Shown: positions 34,060-45,499 of the stretch, in pieces
Position numbering within the stretch: the stretch's first letter is position 1
Layout of the letters: each line of letters opens with the position of its first letter
From: Chlorocebus sabaeus
Lineage: Eukaryota > Chordata > Mammalia > Primates > Cercopithecidae
Length of the DNA stretch: 64,000 bases
NCBI RefSeq assembly: GCF_047675955.1
Contig: NC_132915.1
Location: 14,503,766-14,567,765, forward strand
Reading direction: 5' to 3'
Made by a program: the position numbers and the translations under genes
Notes under the pieces: model-generated
What the model saw: the letters and a program-made list of their open reading frames with translations, nothing else
Databases searched by the model: none
What the model was told of the DNA's origin: nothing

Positions 34060-34200
34060 GATGAGACACAGGCCTCCGGGCCTCTGGCTTCATCACGTAC
34101 TCACTGTTATTAAGACCTCTAGGCTTCATTTTCCATAAACATCAAATGGGGATAATTATCAGCATATAGTATATACTGTAAGATGCTGTGCCAATATTTG
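34060..34200 (+). mobile_element. MIR-like fragment
   Basis: CTCTGGCTTCATCACGTACT and CATCAAATGGGGATAATTAT fit the MIR order. Confidence 0.5.
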
Positions 34201-35069
34201 TTGTACTTTGTCAGACCAAAAGCCACTAGCTGGTTAAAAGTAATCTTAGTAAATCGTTATTCTGAAAGGTAAAAGCTACAGCATTTTTCTGATTGGATCT
34301 GCCTCTCTCTGAGGTGCTGGCATTTTCCATGAGCATGATGATTCTACTCATTTTGCTGTCTTGTAGTTTGTATGGAAATAAGCATTTTATGCCTTTCATC
34401 TGAAATACATTTTAATAACCCAGCATTAGAAAATAGAAATTCGCCTTTCCAGTTCGAATGCTGTGTAGATTAAAAACAAAGATTAGTTCCTTTTTCTTTC
34501 ATAGAATAAACCCAGATTAGGAATATAAAACATTTTGCTAGATCTTAATGAAAAAATATTCTTATTTGAATTTCACTTTCCTTGTTTTTTGGAACTAGGT
34601 TACATGATTTGTTGTGAACAGTAGTAAAATATAACATTTCAAAGCTGTTTTGAGAACCAACTGAAATGGTAGAAGATAGAGATTATTAAAATATGCTTAT
34701 AATATTTTTATAGTATTTGCGAGGTGGAGGGACATGACTTTTATTAGTACAATTAACAGAGTATATCTGCAAAATAAAATCTATGTGCTTAATATGAAAT
34801 GTGAAAGATTTGCAACTTCTTATTTCATATTTTTAGGGTGGTTATATTCTACTACCCCCAAAATGATATTCAGAATGACCAGCTCTAGGAGGTCCTGGGA
34901 AATGTCTGATATGGCGTGTTCATCTAATTAACGCGGAGAGGTAAAGCCAAGGTTTGACCATTCTTTTGTTTTGTCACATAATATTCATATTTTAAACATT
35001 TCGACATTTCAACATTGGCAATCTTCTGAGAAATTGGTTAGTATGCCAGTTTATAGAGTGTGGTAAATT
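34201..35069. other. Unassigned AT-rich DNA
   Basis: No repeat recognised. The stretch 34240-34560 is not repeat-like and could be conserved, but the sequence alone cannot show this. Confidence 0.35.
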
Positions 35070-35390
35070 GATTATGTATTGAAGGTCTACCATGTGTAAG
35101 ATACTGTACCAGGGGAAGAAGAGATACCTACTCCAGAGGATGAAGTTCTGTAAGACAAGTGCATATAAAGTGCCTGGGGAGCAAAAGAGGGAGAAGTGAT
35201 TGTCCTGGTGGAGTCAGTAAAGGTTTCATTTTGGAGATCAAAGTGAGGGGGTGTTTGAAGGATGGCGAGGAGTTCAACAGGTGAGAAAACGAATACCAGT
35301 TGGTAGAAATAGCATGAGCATAGTCATAGAGGAAGGTTGTGTGGATTTGGTTGAGAAAGTACTGAGTTGTCCAATGTCGTTGCATTTACT
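35070..35390 (+). mobile_element. L2 fragment
   Basis: CTACCATGTGTAAGATACTG, GGTGGAGTCAGTAAAGGTTT and AGAAATAGCATGAGCATAGT follow the order of the L2 3' half with strong divergence. Confidence 0.5.
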
Positions 35391-35714
35391 AGTCAGTATT
35401 ATTTTGATTGCAAGTGATAGAAGTGCTACTCAAACTAGTGGGACAACAGAAAAATGTATGGCTTGCTTATCTGAAAATCTGTTGAGGCTTCATCCAGCAA
35501 CTCTGCACAGTGATATCAATTCAGTACTCAACTTTTCTCCATTTCTTCACTGTGCTATCCTTCCGAGATGGCAAAAACCTTTATATTTTTCATATTGTAT
35601 TCGGCCTCAGGCAATCTTCCATAGATGCATTTCTTAAAGGAAACTCCTCCAAAGATTTCATCAGCTCTGTTTTGTGTTTCTTCTTGGCTCCTTTTAACCA
35701 GTGTTGGTATACAG
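35391..35714. other. Unassigned DNA
   Basis: Nothing recognised. The 154-codon frame at 35510-35974 runs from here into a MIR and is judged spurious. Confidence 0.4.
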
Positions 35715-35935
35715 AAAATGAAGTCAAAGATTTGGATGAATCATGGCTCTGCCACTTGTTAACTGAGTATCTTTTGGTGAGTTTCTTAAGCTCTTTGAGA
35801 TTTAGTTTTGTCATCTATAAAATGGGTATAATATTTGTCTCACCTGCTTTAAAGGACGATTTTGAAGATTATATACATACAGTATATGGAAAAGCTTTGA
35901 GAATTATAATTGGCAAAACCAGTATTAACAATATG
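35715..35935 (+). mobile_element. MIR SINE
   Basis: AATCATGGCTCTGCCACTTG, GTTTTGTCATCTATAAAATG and GGGTATAATATTTGTCTCAC are recognisable MIR blocks. Confidence 0.8.
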
Positions 35936-36859
35936 GCTATTTGGTACATAGCAACTTATCGTAGAACTAAATGATCTTGTTGGCATATGTTTATGTCCCT
36001 TTTGTAAAACATTCCCATGTCATCATGGTTATCAGTATCAGCATCATCGAATCAGTATATGTTTATTATGTACTTAGTCCACGTGTGCCAAGCAAGCTGA
36101 TTTTTTCTTGTATTAAATTGCAGTCATCATGTACTATTAGATAATATTTGTATGGTGTTTTTGAGCTTTATAACATGGAATCCATTTTTCTTATTTCATC
36201 CAATGTCTTTGGAAAGTGTAAGTGGTCCAATTATCTGAAACAAAATTTATCAAAAGCACTTTTCCCTGAGAACCTTTTTTGTCCCCTCCGGTGATGAGTT
36301 TAGCAATAGAAATCTTTTGTCCTTGTAAGTTCTTAGGACCCACAGCCAGTGTAAGTGAAGAGCTCGAACCTTATATCTTGAACCCAGATGTGGCCTCTGA
36401 ACGTCAGATACATACATACACCTTTCTTGACATACCCATTTGGATATTTCACAGGACTCCAAACTTTGCAAGTTGAAACAACATTGATCAGTCCCTGCCT
36501 CACCCCACGTGGTATTCCTGTGCCTGTGTCGTGTCCTCCATCTAGTGGCCAGTGCTGTGGTGCTCCCAACTGCCCAGGCCAGAACACCGAGGCCTCTTAC
36601 TCCTTCCTCTTCCTCACCATCCATAGTCAGTCCATCTCTAAATCCTGTCCACTGTTACCTCCTAAATGTTTTTGAATACAGCTATTCATCTTCATCCTCA
36701 CCTTCTTACCATCAGCTCTCCCTGGAGGACTGCGACACCACCTGCCTTGTCCCCCTTAAGCAATCAGATGCTCACTCAGGCTCTCACTTTGATCTGTTCT
36801 ACACACTGCCATCAAAATGAGTTTTTCAAACATCTTTGAAGGGCACTCTGCAGTGAATT
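35936..36859. other. Unassigned, possibly L2-like toward the end
   Basis: From about 36590 the pyrimidine-rich sequence is compatible with reverse-oriented L2, but is too diverged to place. Confidence 0.35.
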
Positions 36860-37200
36860 GCCACTGCCCGTAGAATAAACGTTATCTACATCAGCATGTG
36901 TTTTGCGTTCCGAGTGTTTCCACCCCTGCCTCTCATCCTCTTGCTCCAGCCACAGGACCTCCCTTAGTTCCGCTAGCACCATGCACTCCCTCTCACCCCA
37001 GGGCCTTGCATTTGCTGTTCCTCCTGAATGGAGCGCCCACCCATAGCCAGCTCCTTACTTACTTAAGTGATACTCACTCTTCAGATCTGAAATTTAGGAC
37101 CCCAAGGGAGCCCCCCACCCTACCACCTTCGGAACAGATCTAGTCTATTTAACCTATTTTCTCTCAAGGCACCCTATTTTTCACTTTCAAGGAACTTACC
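36860..37200 (-). mobile_element. L2 fragment
   Basis: CCTTGCATTTGCTGTTCCTC and TGAATGGAGCGCCCACCC, followed by a short TACTCACTCTTCAGATCTGA block, are diagnostic of L2 in reverse orientation. Confidence 0.7.
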
Positions 37201-37217
37201 TAAAATGTAATGGAATA

Positions 37218-37516
37218 GGCCAGATGTGGTGGCTCATGCCTGTAATCCCAGCACTTTGGGTGGCTGAGATTGATGAATCACTTGAGGTCAAGAGTTTGAG
37301 ACCAGCCTGGCCAATATGATGAAACCCCGTCTGTACTAAAAATACAAAAATTAGCCAGGTATTGTGGTGAGTGCCTGTAATCCCAGCTACTCAGGAGGCT
37401 GAGGCAGGAGAATTGCTTGAACCTGGGAAGCGGAGGTAGCAGTGACCTGAGATTGCGCCATTGCACTCCAGCCTGGGTGACAGAACAAGAGTCTATCTCA
37501 AAAAAAAAAAAAAAAG
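37218..37516 (+). mobile_element. Alu, full length
   Basis: Dimeric Alu from GGCCAGATGTGGTGGCTCAT to GAGTCTATCTC plus a 16-base A tail. No clear target duplication was found. Confidence 0.95.
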
Positions 37517-37814
37517 GGAAGGAAATAGAACACGAGGAGGGTCTACAAGGGCAGTACCAAGTCTGTCTAGCTCACTAAGAACTAGAAGTGCTCAATATTT
37601 ATTTATTGAATAAATAAATGTAAATTTTGTAGGAAGGCACACTAATTTTTAATGGATTGCTGTCTATCATCTATCGATTATATATATGGGACATATAATA
37701 TCCGTACATATAGATTCCATATATACGATAACTTCCATTTTGCTAGCTTTAAGAATTAAGAGTTGGATCCTTATAAGAGAATAATCTAAATAAGTACATC
37801 TTTTTCTTTTAAGT
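37517..37814. other. Unassigned AT-rich DNA
   Basis: Contains a TA-rich, partly self-complementary patch at about 37675-37735. Confidence 0.4.
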
Positions 37815-37982
37815 ACTGCTGTCCATTTACTTATTGTTAATTAACAAGTAAAAATTATATATATTATGGTGTACAACATGATGTTTTGATACATGTATAC
37901 TTGTGGAATGGCAAAATCAAGCTATTTAACATATGTAGTGCTTCACATACTTAATCTTTTCTGTGGTGAGAACACTTAAAAT
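37815..37982 (-). mobile_element. Old L1 fragment
   Basis: GTGTACAACATGATGTTTTG, ATACATGTATACTTGTGGAA and GTGGTGAGAACACTTAAAAT are typical L1M-region words in reverse orientation. Confidence 0.65.
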
Positions 37983-37992
37983 CTAATTTCTT

Positions 37993-38121
37993 GGCCAGAT
38001 GTGGTGACTCAAGCCTGTAATCCCAGCTGTTTGGGAGGCCAAGGTGGAAGGATCACCTGAGGTAAGGAGTTTGAGACCAGCCTGGCCAATGTGGTGAAAC
38101 CCTATCTCTACTAAAAATTTA

Positions 38122-38155
<34 letters not shown>

Positions 38156-38314
38156 CCAGTCATGGTGGCGGCTGCCTGTAATCCTAGCTACTGAGGAGGC
38201 TGAGGCAGGAGAATCGCTTGAACCCGAGAGGCTAAATTTGCATTGAGCTGAGATCAAGCCACTGCACTCCAGTCTGGGCAATAGAATGAGACCCTACCTC
38301 AAAAAAAAAAAAAA
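37993..38314 (+). mobile_element. Alu with expanded central A-linker
   Basis: A dimeric Alu whose central linker is a run of 32 A residues (38123-38154), much longer than the usual linker, plus an A tail at 38301-38314. Confidence 0.94.
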
Positions 38315-38667
38315 CAACAAAGTACTACTTTCTTTTAATGCCATTTCTGGTTAAATTCCTTTTAAAGTACATTGGAAAGCTTTCTATCGTTACAATGTGT
38401 GTTAGTTGTAGTTAAATATTAGCTTGACAATTGTTTGTCATTATGAATATTCATTATTTATAGTTCTGTTTGCTCTTTTGTTATCATTGTCTATTACATC
38501 TCTGAGTCATTGCAGCTGCTTGACTCATGTCTTTTAGCCAATTTTCCTTTCAATCTGCATAGATTTGGAAATTAATTAAACATACGTATTAGGCTTATGT
38601 GTTAAATAATAGTTAATAAGGCTTTGAATGAGAACTTAAGGAGCAAAGTGCATGTTTCTATGATGGG
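38315..38667. other. Unassigned DNA
   Basis: Nothing recognised. Confidence 0.4.
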
Positions 38668-38955
38668 TGCTTTTTCTTTTTCTTTTTTTTGGACAGGAAG
38701 TAGGATTTATTGGTGGGCATTAGGAGGGAGCAGCACATGGAGAGCCTTCATGAGTGCAGGGCCTGCCACTTGTCCAGAGGGCCATAACTGGAGATGTATT
38801 TGACCCCACAGCCATCTGGGATGAGTCACTTCTCAGTCATCGTGTTTTCAAATCATCCGCATGATGCAGTGTTATGTTAGCATTTTCATCTGTGTCCTGG
38901 TCTGGCTTCTGGGTGCTTGAAGGAGTTGTAGTCGTGATAATTTGGGAAGAGAGAT
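38668..38955 (-). pseudogene. Processed retrocopy fragment (3' end of an unidentified mRNA)
   Basis: Read on the minus strand, the sequence ends in AATAAA (CCACCAATAAATCC), 11-12 bases of ACTTCCTGTCC, and then an A-rich tail broken by G residues (38668-38691 on the plus strand is T-rich). That is the layout of a reverse-transcribed, polyadenylated transcript. Upstream a short frame would end DGCGVKYISSYGPLDKW plus a few residues before a stop, and another stop precedes it, so it is non-functional. The parent gene is not recognised. Target duplications were not found and the 5' end is uncertain. Confidence 0.55.
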
Positions 38956-40015
38956 ATTATTGCATATATTCATGCCCTTAGGAGCTAAAACATTTAAAAC
39001 AAAATGCTAAACTACTTGAGAATAGAACTGAAGAGAAAACAAACCAAGCATGAAATCATTCTGAGCAATTTTCCTTACCTACATATTCCAAGCGTGAAAT
39101 CATGCCAAGCATTATTCCTTACCAACATATTAAGTAAAATTAGATCTCAGGCAAGTAACTAATTTGTAGTGAGGAGTGGAGAAATAGAAAAAAGTACCAT
39201 TAATATTTACATTGAGTCCAACTGCTGTAGAGGTCCACGTGATAATATATGTTTCACTCCAAAAACATTTCTCACAATTATATTTTTTAAAAATTCTGAA
39301 ATAGCACTAGATTGGTTAAGTAGTTGCCCCCAGAATCCACTTACTACTTGGGAGTGTCTCCTCCGTTACCAAGGCCTCTGCAAAGAGAATATCCAAACTC
39401 TGGCATCCTTTACGTCCGAGGCATAATTCAAAATTATTTCAGCAAAACATGATGATAGGAATATGCTTTCCCCACTGCTTAGAACCCTGGATGGGCTTTT
39501 GCTTGTCATTCTCCAGCACCTTTTTGGTTCAAGGTCGAATGCGGTGGGCTGTGTGGAGGAGAACTGCGTTCCACACAGGGACGCATGGACAGTCTGGCTG
39601 TGACTGCTGTTCTTCCATCAACAGCCGGGGTACAGCAACCTGGTCTGACTTGCTAGGCAGGTGTCCTTCTTCCCCAGCTTCTCCAGGATTCTCCCAAACC
39701 TGTGTCACTGGATGGAGTGGATGGCCTTTCTGGGAGGAGGAAGGCCCTCTTGCATTCACAGGTCTACATTAGCTGCATTTGTCTGTTAGATCCTTTGATC
39801 AAACTCACTCCAGATATTGAAAGTCTTTCTATACAAAATCCTGGTCTGTGACCTAAGGGAAGGGAGATGCCCTTGAGTTCTTGGACTCACCTTTGGAGCA
39901 AAGTCAGCTGGAGGTCATGTCCAGACTGGCAGCCTCAACACAGCATTGTTTCCTTGGTAACCTGAGTAACTCCTAGCTCTTTTCTCACTTCAGGGAACAA
40001 CAACATAGGCTATGA
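38956..40015. other. Unassigned DNA
   Basis: About 1 kb without recognised repeats. Overlapping open frames at 39449-39772 on both strands lack splice or family support. A direct repeat of AAGC(A/G)TGAAATCAT lies at about 39048 and 39090. Confidence 0.4.
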
Positions 40016-40019
40016 CTTA

Positions 40020-40360
40020 ACTAATTCATGTAGCAAGTTCACTGAGGCCCTGCTATGAGCTGACATCGATTTAGACTCTGGGGATACAGCAGTGAACACA
40101 ACAGACAAAACCTCTCCCTTCATGGAGCTTACATTCCAAAGGAGTGAGATAAAAAATAAAACCCAGGAATAAATGAATAAGCCACGGAATGTGCCAGATG
40201 ATGACAGGTGTTTTGAGGAAAATACGGCAGCAAAGGGAGACAATAGTATTGGAGGCACTGATTTTTAAATACAATGGCAGGAGTGTCTTGCTGAGATGGT
40301 AAATGAGAAAAGAACTCAGTGGGGGTTGATCTGGGAAAGGACCTTTCTGAACAGGGCCAG
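40020..40360 (+). mobile_element. L2 3' end
   Basis: GGGGATACAGCAGTGAACAC, ATGGAGCTTACATTCCAAAG and GCCAGATGATGACAGGTG are typical L2 blocks in the right order. Confidence 0.85.
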
Positions 40361-40425
40361 TGGCAAGTGCAAGGCCTCTGATTGGGAGGCTTCTTGTGTT
40401 TGTTTGTGCATCTTTTTAGAATTAA

Positions 40426-40707
40426 TTTTTTTTTTTTTTGGCGACAGAGTCTCGCTCTGTCTCCCAGGCTGGAGTGCAATGGCATGATCTCGGCTCACTG
40501 CAACCTCCGCCTCCCAGGTTCAAGCAATTCTCCTGCCTCAGCCTCCCAAGTAGCTGGGCTTACAGGTTTGCCACTACACTCAGCTAATTTTTGTATTTTT
40601 AGTAGAGACAGGGTTTTACCGTGTTAGTTAGGCTGGCCTCGAACTCCTGACCTCAGGTGATCCACCTACCTCGGCCTCCCAAAGTGCTGGGATTACAGGC
40701 GTGAGCC
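40426..40707 (-). mobile_element. Alu, nearly full length
   Basis: Poly(T) at 40426-40439, then GACAGAGTCTCGCTCTGTCT through GATTACAGGCGTGAGCC. The last dozen bases of the Alu 5' end are absent. Confidence 0.95.
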
Positions 40708-42689
40708 TTTAGATGGATTTTATGTGTATGTGTGTGCATATGCATCCTTAACAAATTCACACAGACGTCATCGTTAAAGAGCATAGTGTCTACTACTTTC
40801 TTACTTAAGCATGTCTAAGAGGTCTTCCCATACCAACAGACAGGCCTACCTCAGTTGTCAGGTGGCGGTCTCATGCTCCATGCTATGCCTGTGCTGCGTG
40901 TTTTTAACCAGTTCCCCACTGATGCACGAGGCTGCAGCTAGCTCCCAGTCCAGTTCCAGGTCCGGGAACTCCAGAGGCATTTTCCCTGCCCATTTCTCTG
41001 TTCTCCTCTCCTGCCTCCTATATCAGATACATATTTGTGTCTTGGCCCCTCTCGCACCAGCAGCCATGCTCTGCCTCCTCTTTTCCTTCCTTCTCAACTT
41101 CAATTCAGGAAAGAATGGTCCATTTTTGTTACAGTTTCTGAGTCTTCAATACAGTGTCAGCCTCTTGCTGACAGATGTTGTCCTTTAGTGCCTCATTTAC
41201 CCACTGATTTAGATGTGGAAAGAAACTGCGTAAGAGGATTTAGAAATGCATTTTGCCAGCATGTCATCTCCAGTATGGGTGTCACTCCCTGATGCTCTGG
41301 TGCTTCCAGAGTCTGTATTTGATTTGCCTGTACATGACAGTCTCATTCTGGCCTCTAGTGGATGATGCTGTCTCAACATGCAGGCTGGCCGTGTTAGCAA
41401 TCCCTACTACAAACAGGCTGCGATGGTGCGAGCAACTCCGTAGCTACAGATGCACATTCTTTTGTTAAAAATACTTAACTCTTTATAGCAGATCTCTAAC
41501 ACAAAATAAAGCTGATTTTGTCTTATAAGCTTTTCAAAGGTCAGGTGCTTTTTTTTTTTTTTAAAAAAAAATAGGGCTGTCCAGACGCCTCCAAAATATG
41601 TGAGGAAAAATGTAACCTTCTTAACTTCCACCTTCCGAATGTGCAAACCAGTTTGTTTCCTGACATAAAAACTCCTGCCAAACTTTGAAAAAGCATTGCA
41701 TCTTTTTTCTCTTGTGGAAAATCTTGAAAACCTTTGTGAAATTGCAATTAACAGCGAAAGTAACTGGGGATGAAGGCATTTCATTGCTTAGCATAGTGAT
41801 TTGATAGTTGTCATGTCTCGTGTGAGCCTGTATGCAGAGTGACTTTTGTGGCAGTTCTTTTTGCTTCTTTCATTGTCTAAATATTTAAGATTTGTATTTC
41901 TTTCTATAGTAAGTGTTTTCTTTACATTTATCCCTCCCCCTCATCTATTTATAACTCTCAAAATTGCCTGGGAACAGAAAGCTGCTCCTTCTGCCTTTTC
42001 TCATCTCTTTGGGCTTTGTCTCCTGAATCTCTGCTTGCTCAGGGACTGCAGTGTGCTCTGTGGAGTGGTCGCTGAGAGCAGAACCAGTTCTGTTTTTCAG
42101 GCTGATAAAGCAGGAGTCAGACTGCCTGAAATGTTACAGGGCTGAGGTGAACAGCCTGCGTTAAGTGCTAGGAGGAAACCAGAGTCCGTTTGTCCTCTCA
42201 CTGACTGGCTTCTGTATCTCCCTGTGGTGCTGCCTTAGTCAGTCCAGTGAGTTAACGAAATGGGGCCGCTCCCTGGGGTCTGCCATCCAGACAGCTGGCC
42301 GGGTGGTCCCTCCATGTGTAACGACATGCAGAGAGTGGAGTGAAAGGCACTGAATTATGTATAAGGAAAGAGGTTTCCTTATGCTTGTTAAAGGGGACAA
42401 TACTGTTGCCATTGCAGTTTTTAGACAGTGAAGAGAAAGAGAAAGGGGTAAATTCTGTTGACTAGTCTTTCCCTAAATTGTATGGTGGGTTGTCTGTTTC
42501 CTTTGAGCACAAATGTTATGTAGTCATAGTTTTCAGGTGCCTCCTTATTTCCAAATGATAGGCTTTGGGGTCATTTAGCAAGGAAAACATTGTTTGGGGA
42601 GTCCTGATGTTGTAGATCTGTGTTAAAGGCCTAATAAGCTGTGGTCTCTTAACTGAAGTAAATAAAATCATCCAATAAGTCATTTTGTT
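40708..42689. other. Unassigned DNA
   Basis: About 2 kb with no repeat I can name. A T13-A9 palindromic run lies at 41549-41571. Acceptor-like TCTGTTTTTCAG at about 42100 has no convincing partner donor. Confidence 0.4.
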
Positions 42690-43070
42690 CTAGGCATATT
42701 GCTCAGACCAGAGAGATGAGATTTTGTGAGTTTGTCATGGCATCGAGGAGATGTACACATTAATTTCCAAAAGATGATTCTCTCTGATAAGCAACTGCAA
42801 AGCCGCGCTACCATTGAGCAATTAAGTGGTTTCCTTGTGCTGTTACTGCTGTAGATCTCAAAGCATTTCAAGACCAAGCTCAGCGGAAGCAGAGGAGAGA
42901 CCCTCCGCTGGGATTTATCCCGGTGCTTATGCCATTGGTAGGTGGCCAAGTCGTTAATAAACCAACTGGCCTAATCTGTCAGACTAACGGAAGCAAAAAG
43001 GGAACAGTTGCGTGCGCCAGCCCCGATTAAACCATAAAATCCAGGAGGAACTGATAAGGAGGAGTGAAGA
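42690..43070. promoter_or_regulatory. Candidate conserved non-coding element
   Basis: This non-repetitive block retains scattered CpGs in an AT-rich context. It contains GATA-like TCTGATAAGC, a homeodomain-like GCAATTAAGTGG, RUNX-like AAACCATAAA and a second GCAGTAACAG-type block near CTGTTACTGC. Such density is seen in developmental enhancers, but this is inference without any alignment. Confidence 0.25.
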
Positions 43071-43254
43071 CGTGGAGCCATGACTCTCCAAGTGCCCAAA
43101 TGTTAGCATCACTCTTGGAAGAGCACTCATGACATCTGTGGGCTCAAGAGGAGTTTTTAAAACTTGACTTCAGAGATTTCTGATTATAGAACCGTGGTTG
43201 AATGGCACCAGCCATTCAAAATAATTTTTTTTTTTTTTAAATCATCATCTTTTT

Positions 43255-43400
43255 TGTCTTACTACACTGGAATGTAAGCTCCATGAAGGAAGGTGATTTT
43301 GTCTGTTGTGTTCACTGCTGTATCCCCATGGTCTAAAGTGATGTCAGATCACAGCAGGGCCTCAGTGAGCTTGCTGCATGAATTAGTTGTCGTAGCCTAC
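43255..43400 (-). mobile_element. L2 3' end
   Basis: GGAATGTAAGCTCCATGAAG, TTTGTCTGTTGTGTTCACTG and CTGTATCCCCA are the reverse complement of the L2 terminus. Confidence 0.85.
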
Positions 43401-44499
43401 GTTGTTGTTCCCTGAAGTGAGAGCATTATAATATGCTCTTACTCCTCTTCTTCTTACACTTGAGGAAGGAGGGAGTGTCTGGCTCAACTCTGGTAGCTCT
43501 GTGTGATGAGGGATTAACATGCCTATCAGAACCTCTGCAAAATCTCTCTGCAGATCAGTCTTTCTGTGGTTTCCATGACCTGTGTTGATGTGATGATAGA
43601 GATGATTCATGAAGTGGTGAAGTGACTCCTGTGACCAGGGACTGTTCTGCTCCTGGTGAGAGCACAGCCTTCCAAGGAGAGGGTGGGACCATTGTGTGCA
43701 TGGTCTGTCTTGGCCTCTGCCATGGGCCATTTTGTTCCGTGGTTTTGGTGGCCACCAGCACAGAAGACCAGCTCTTTCTTTCTGTTTAGGGAACCATATG
43801 TTCATCATTAAAGGAGCAGCACTAGAGACATTTTGTGGTTCCAAGTGTTGGGTAAAGATTTAATAGTTCCGACAGTGTTGGATTTTCATGTCTGCAGTTA
43901 GCTTCTTGCCTTCTAAGTTACTATAAAGACTAATTTGCACAAATCACAGCCACTGAGATGGGGAAATTTAGGGAGCCAATAATTAATACCATCCTCTTCC
44001 CTCCCCAGTTTTAGAATTAAAGGAGTCAGATAGTCAGACAAGGAGAGATTAAAATAGCTGCTTTATGATGCGGTTGTGGTTGTGGTTATGGGTTCAAGTC
44101 AGCATCAGACTCATGGGACACAAATAGGTTTTAATATTATGTTTAGATGGCTTTATAGCAAGACCCATAGCAGGAGATACAGCAGACACAGCATCTCCAT
44201 CTTATCAAGGGGCCTGGCAGTGACCCACATACCATCCCTTTTTGCCCTGTCTCCCACTTGGGGTATACAAAGCTGCTATGGATGAGAGTCAGGATTTATG
44301 GGGTCACCTTGACACAGAGAAGCCATAGTTCCTTTTTCTTATTAATGTTTTATATTATTCAAGTCATTTGCAGTTCTAAGACCTGCATGTCAAACCCACA
44401 GGTCCCCTATCCCAGGTGCAGAGCCAGTCAACAAACGGTGGAAGAGACACTCCCCATTTATCTTAACTCTGCTGTTTCTTAGGAAACATTTAGGGGGAC
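43401..44499. other. Unassigned DNA containing a 153-codon minus frame
   Basis: A minus-strand open frame covers 43844 to 43383, ending in the L2. Its product is rich in histidine, proline and serine and matches nothing I know. No promoter, splice sites or poly(A) signal are obvious, so I do not call a gene. Confidence 0.35.
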
Positions 44500-45240
44500 C
44501 AGGTTTTCACAGGCCTGACATTAACCCTTTCCTCTCCATGGCTCACTTACCATGTTTCAAATTGAATATGTTCAATTCCATTTGATCCAACTGATCCTTT
44601 CCACTTCAACCTGCCCCTCTTGTAGGTCTCCCATCTTGGTGTAGTTTGGCTCCACCTGCCAGTCACTCAGGCAAAACACCTTGGAGTAATCGGAGGTTTC
44701 TTCTCTTTCATGTGCCATGTCCACTGCCACCACCGTGTCCAAGCTGCCATTCTGTCTGGTCTAGATTATCCCAGGAGTTGCCCAGCTGGGCTTCTGCTTT
44801 CACCCTTGTTTTTTGCTGTCCCACTTCCCACTACTCCCATCAGTAGACTGTTTTGAACATGGCTAACCATCAAAATGATTCCTAAAAAACAAGAAAGGAG
44901 AAGAAATATATTATTCCTGTGTTCAAAGTCATCTACTGGCTTCCAGTGTCCCTCAGAGTCAGTGGCTGTCAGAATTCAGCCCTTACCGCCTCTGTCCTCC
45001 CAGGCACTCTCCTGAGTCAACCTGCCCTGCCTCTTCATATCACTCATATATACACAAAAATAGATATGCATCACTTACATACCTATGTTTCCTTATTATC
45101 TGTGTTCCCTGCTGGTATGTAAGCTCCATGAGGGCAGGAAATCTGTTTCTTGCTTGTCTGTTTTTCCACTGCTATATCGCTAGCACCTAGAATAGTGCCT
45201 GGTATGTGAGGTAAATAAGCATTTGTTGAATAAGGAACAC
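44500..45240 (-). mobile_element. L2, diverged
   Basis: The end is clear (TATGTAAGCTCCATGAGGGC, ATAGTGCCTGGTATGTGAGG and CATTTGTTGAATAAGG at 45115-45225). The part before 45110 (TCATCTACTGGCTTCCAGTG) is L2-like but weak. Confidence 0.65.
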
Positions 45241-45499
45241 ACAAATGAGTGATTGATTGGTTGACTTAGCAGCATGGCCACAGTGGGCCTCCTAGGTCTC
45301 CACCCGTAAATGAGATTGACTTTCCCACCTGATTGTCAGCGTATTAGATACCGCAGATCCTTTGGTCTGTCAGACAGCTAACCATTGCCTCTGTTCTTCT
45401 GTCAGGCACGTTGGAAAGAGAGAGCTCTGAAGGGGTTGGGCAAACTCAGTTTCCTTTTTCAAAATCTCCTAGCAGGTAATTCACACTACCTCCTGTGGG
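45241..45499. other. Unassigned spacer
   Basis: Nothing recognised. Confidence 0.4.

Noticed and set aside
35510..35974. 154-codon plus-strand open frame
   Set aside because: More than half of it is the MIR at 35715-35935, so it is not a gene.
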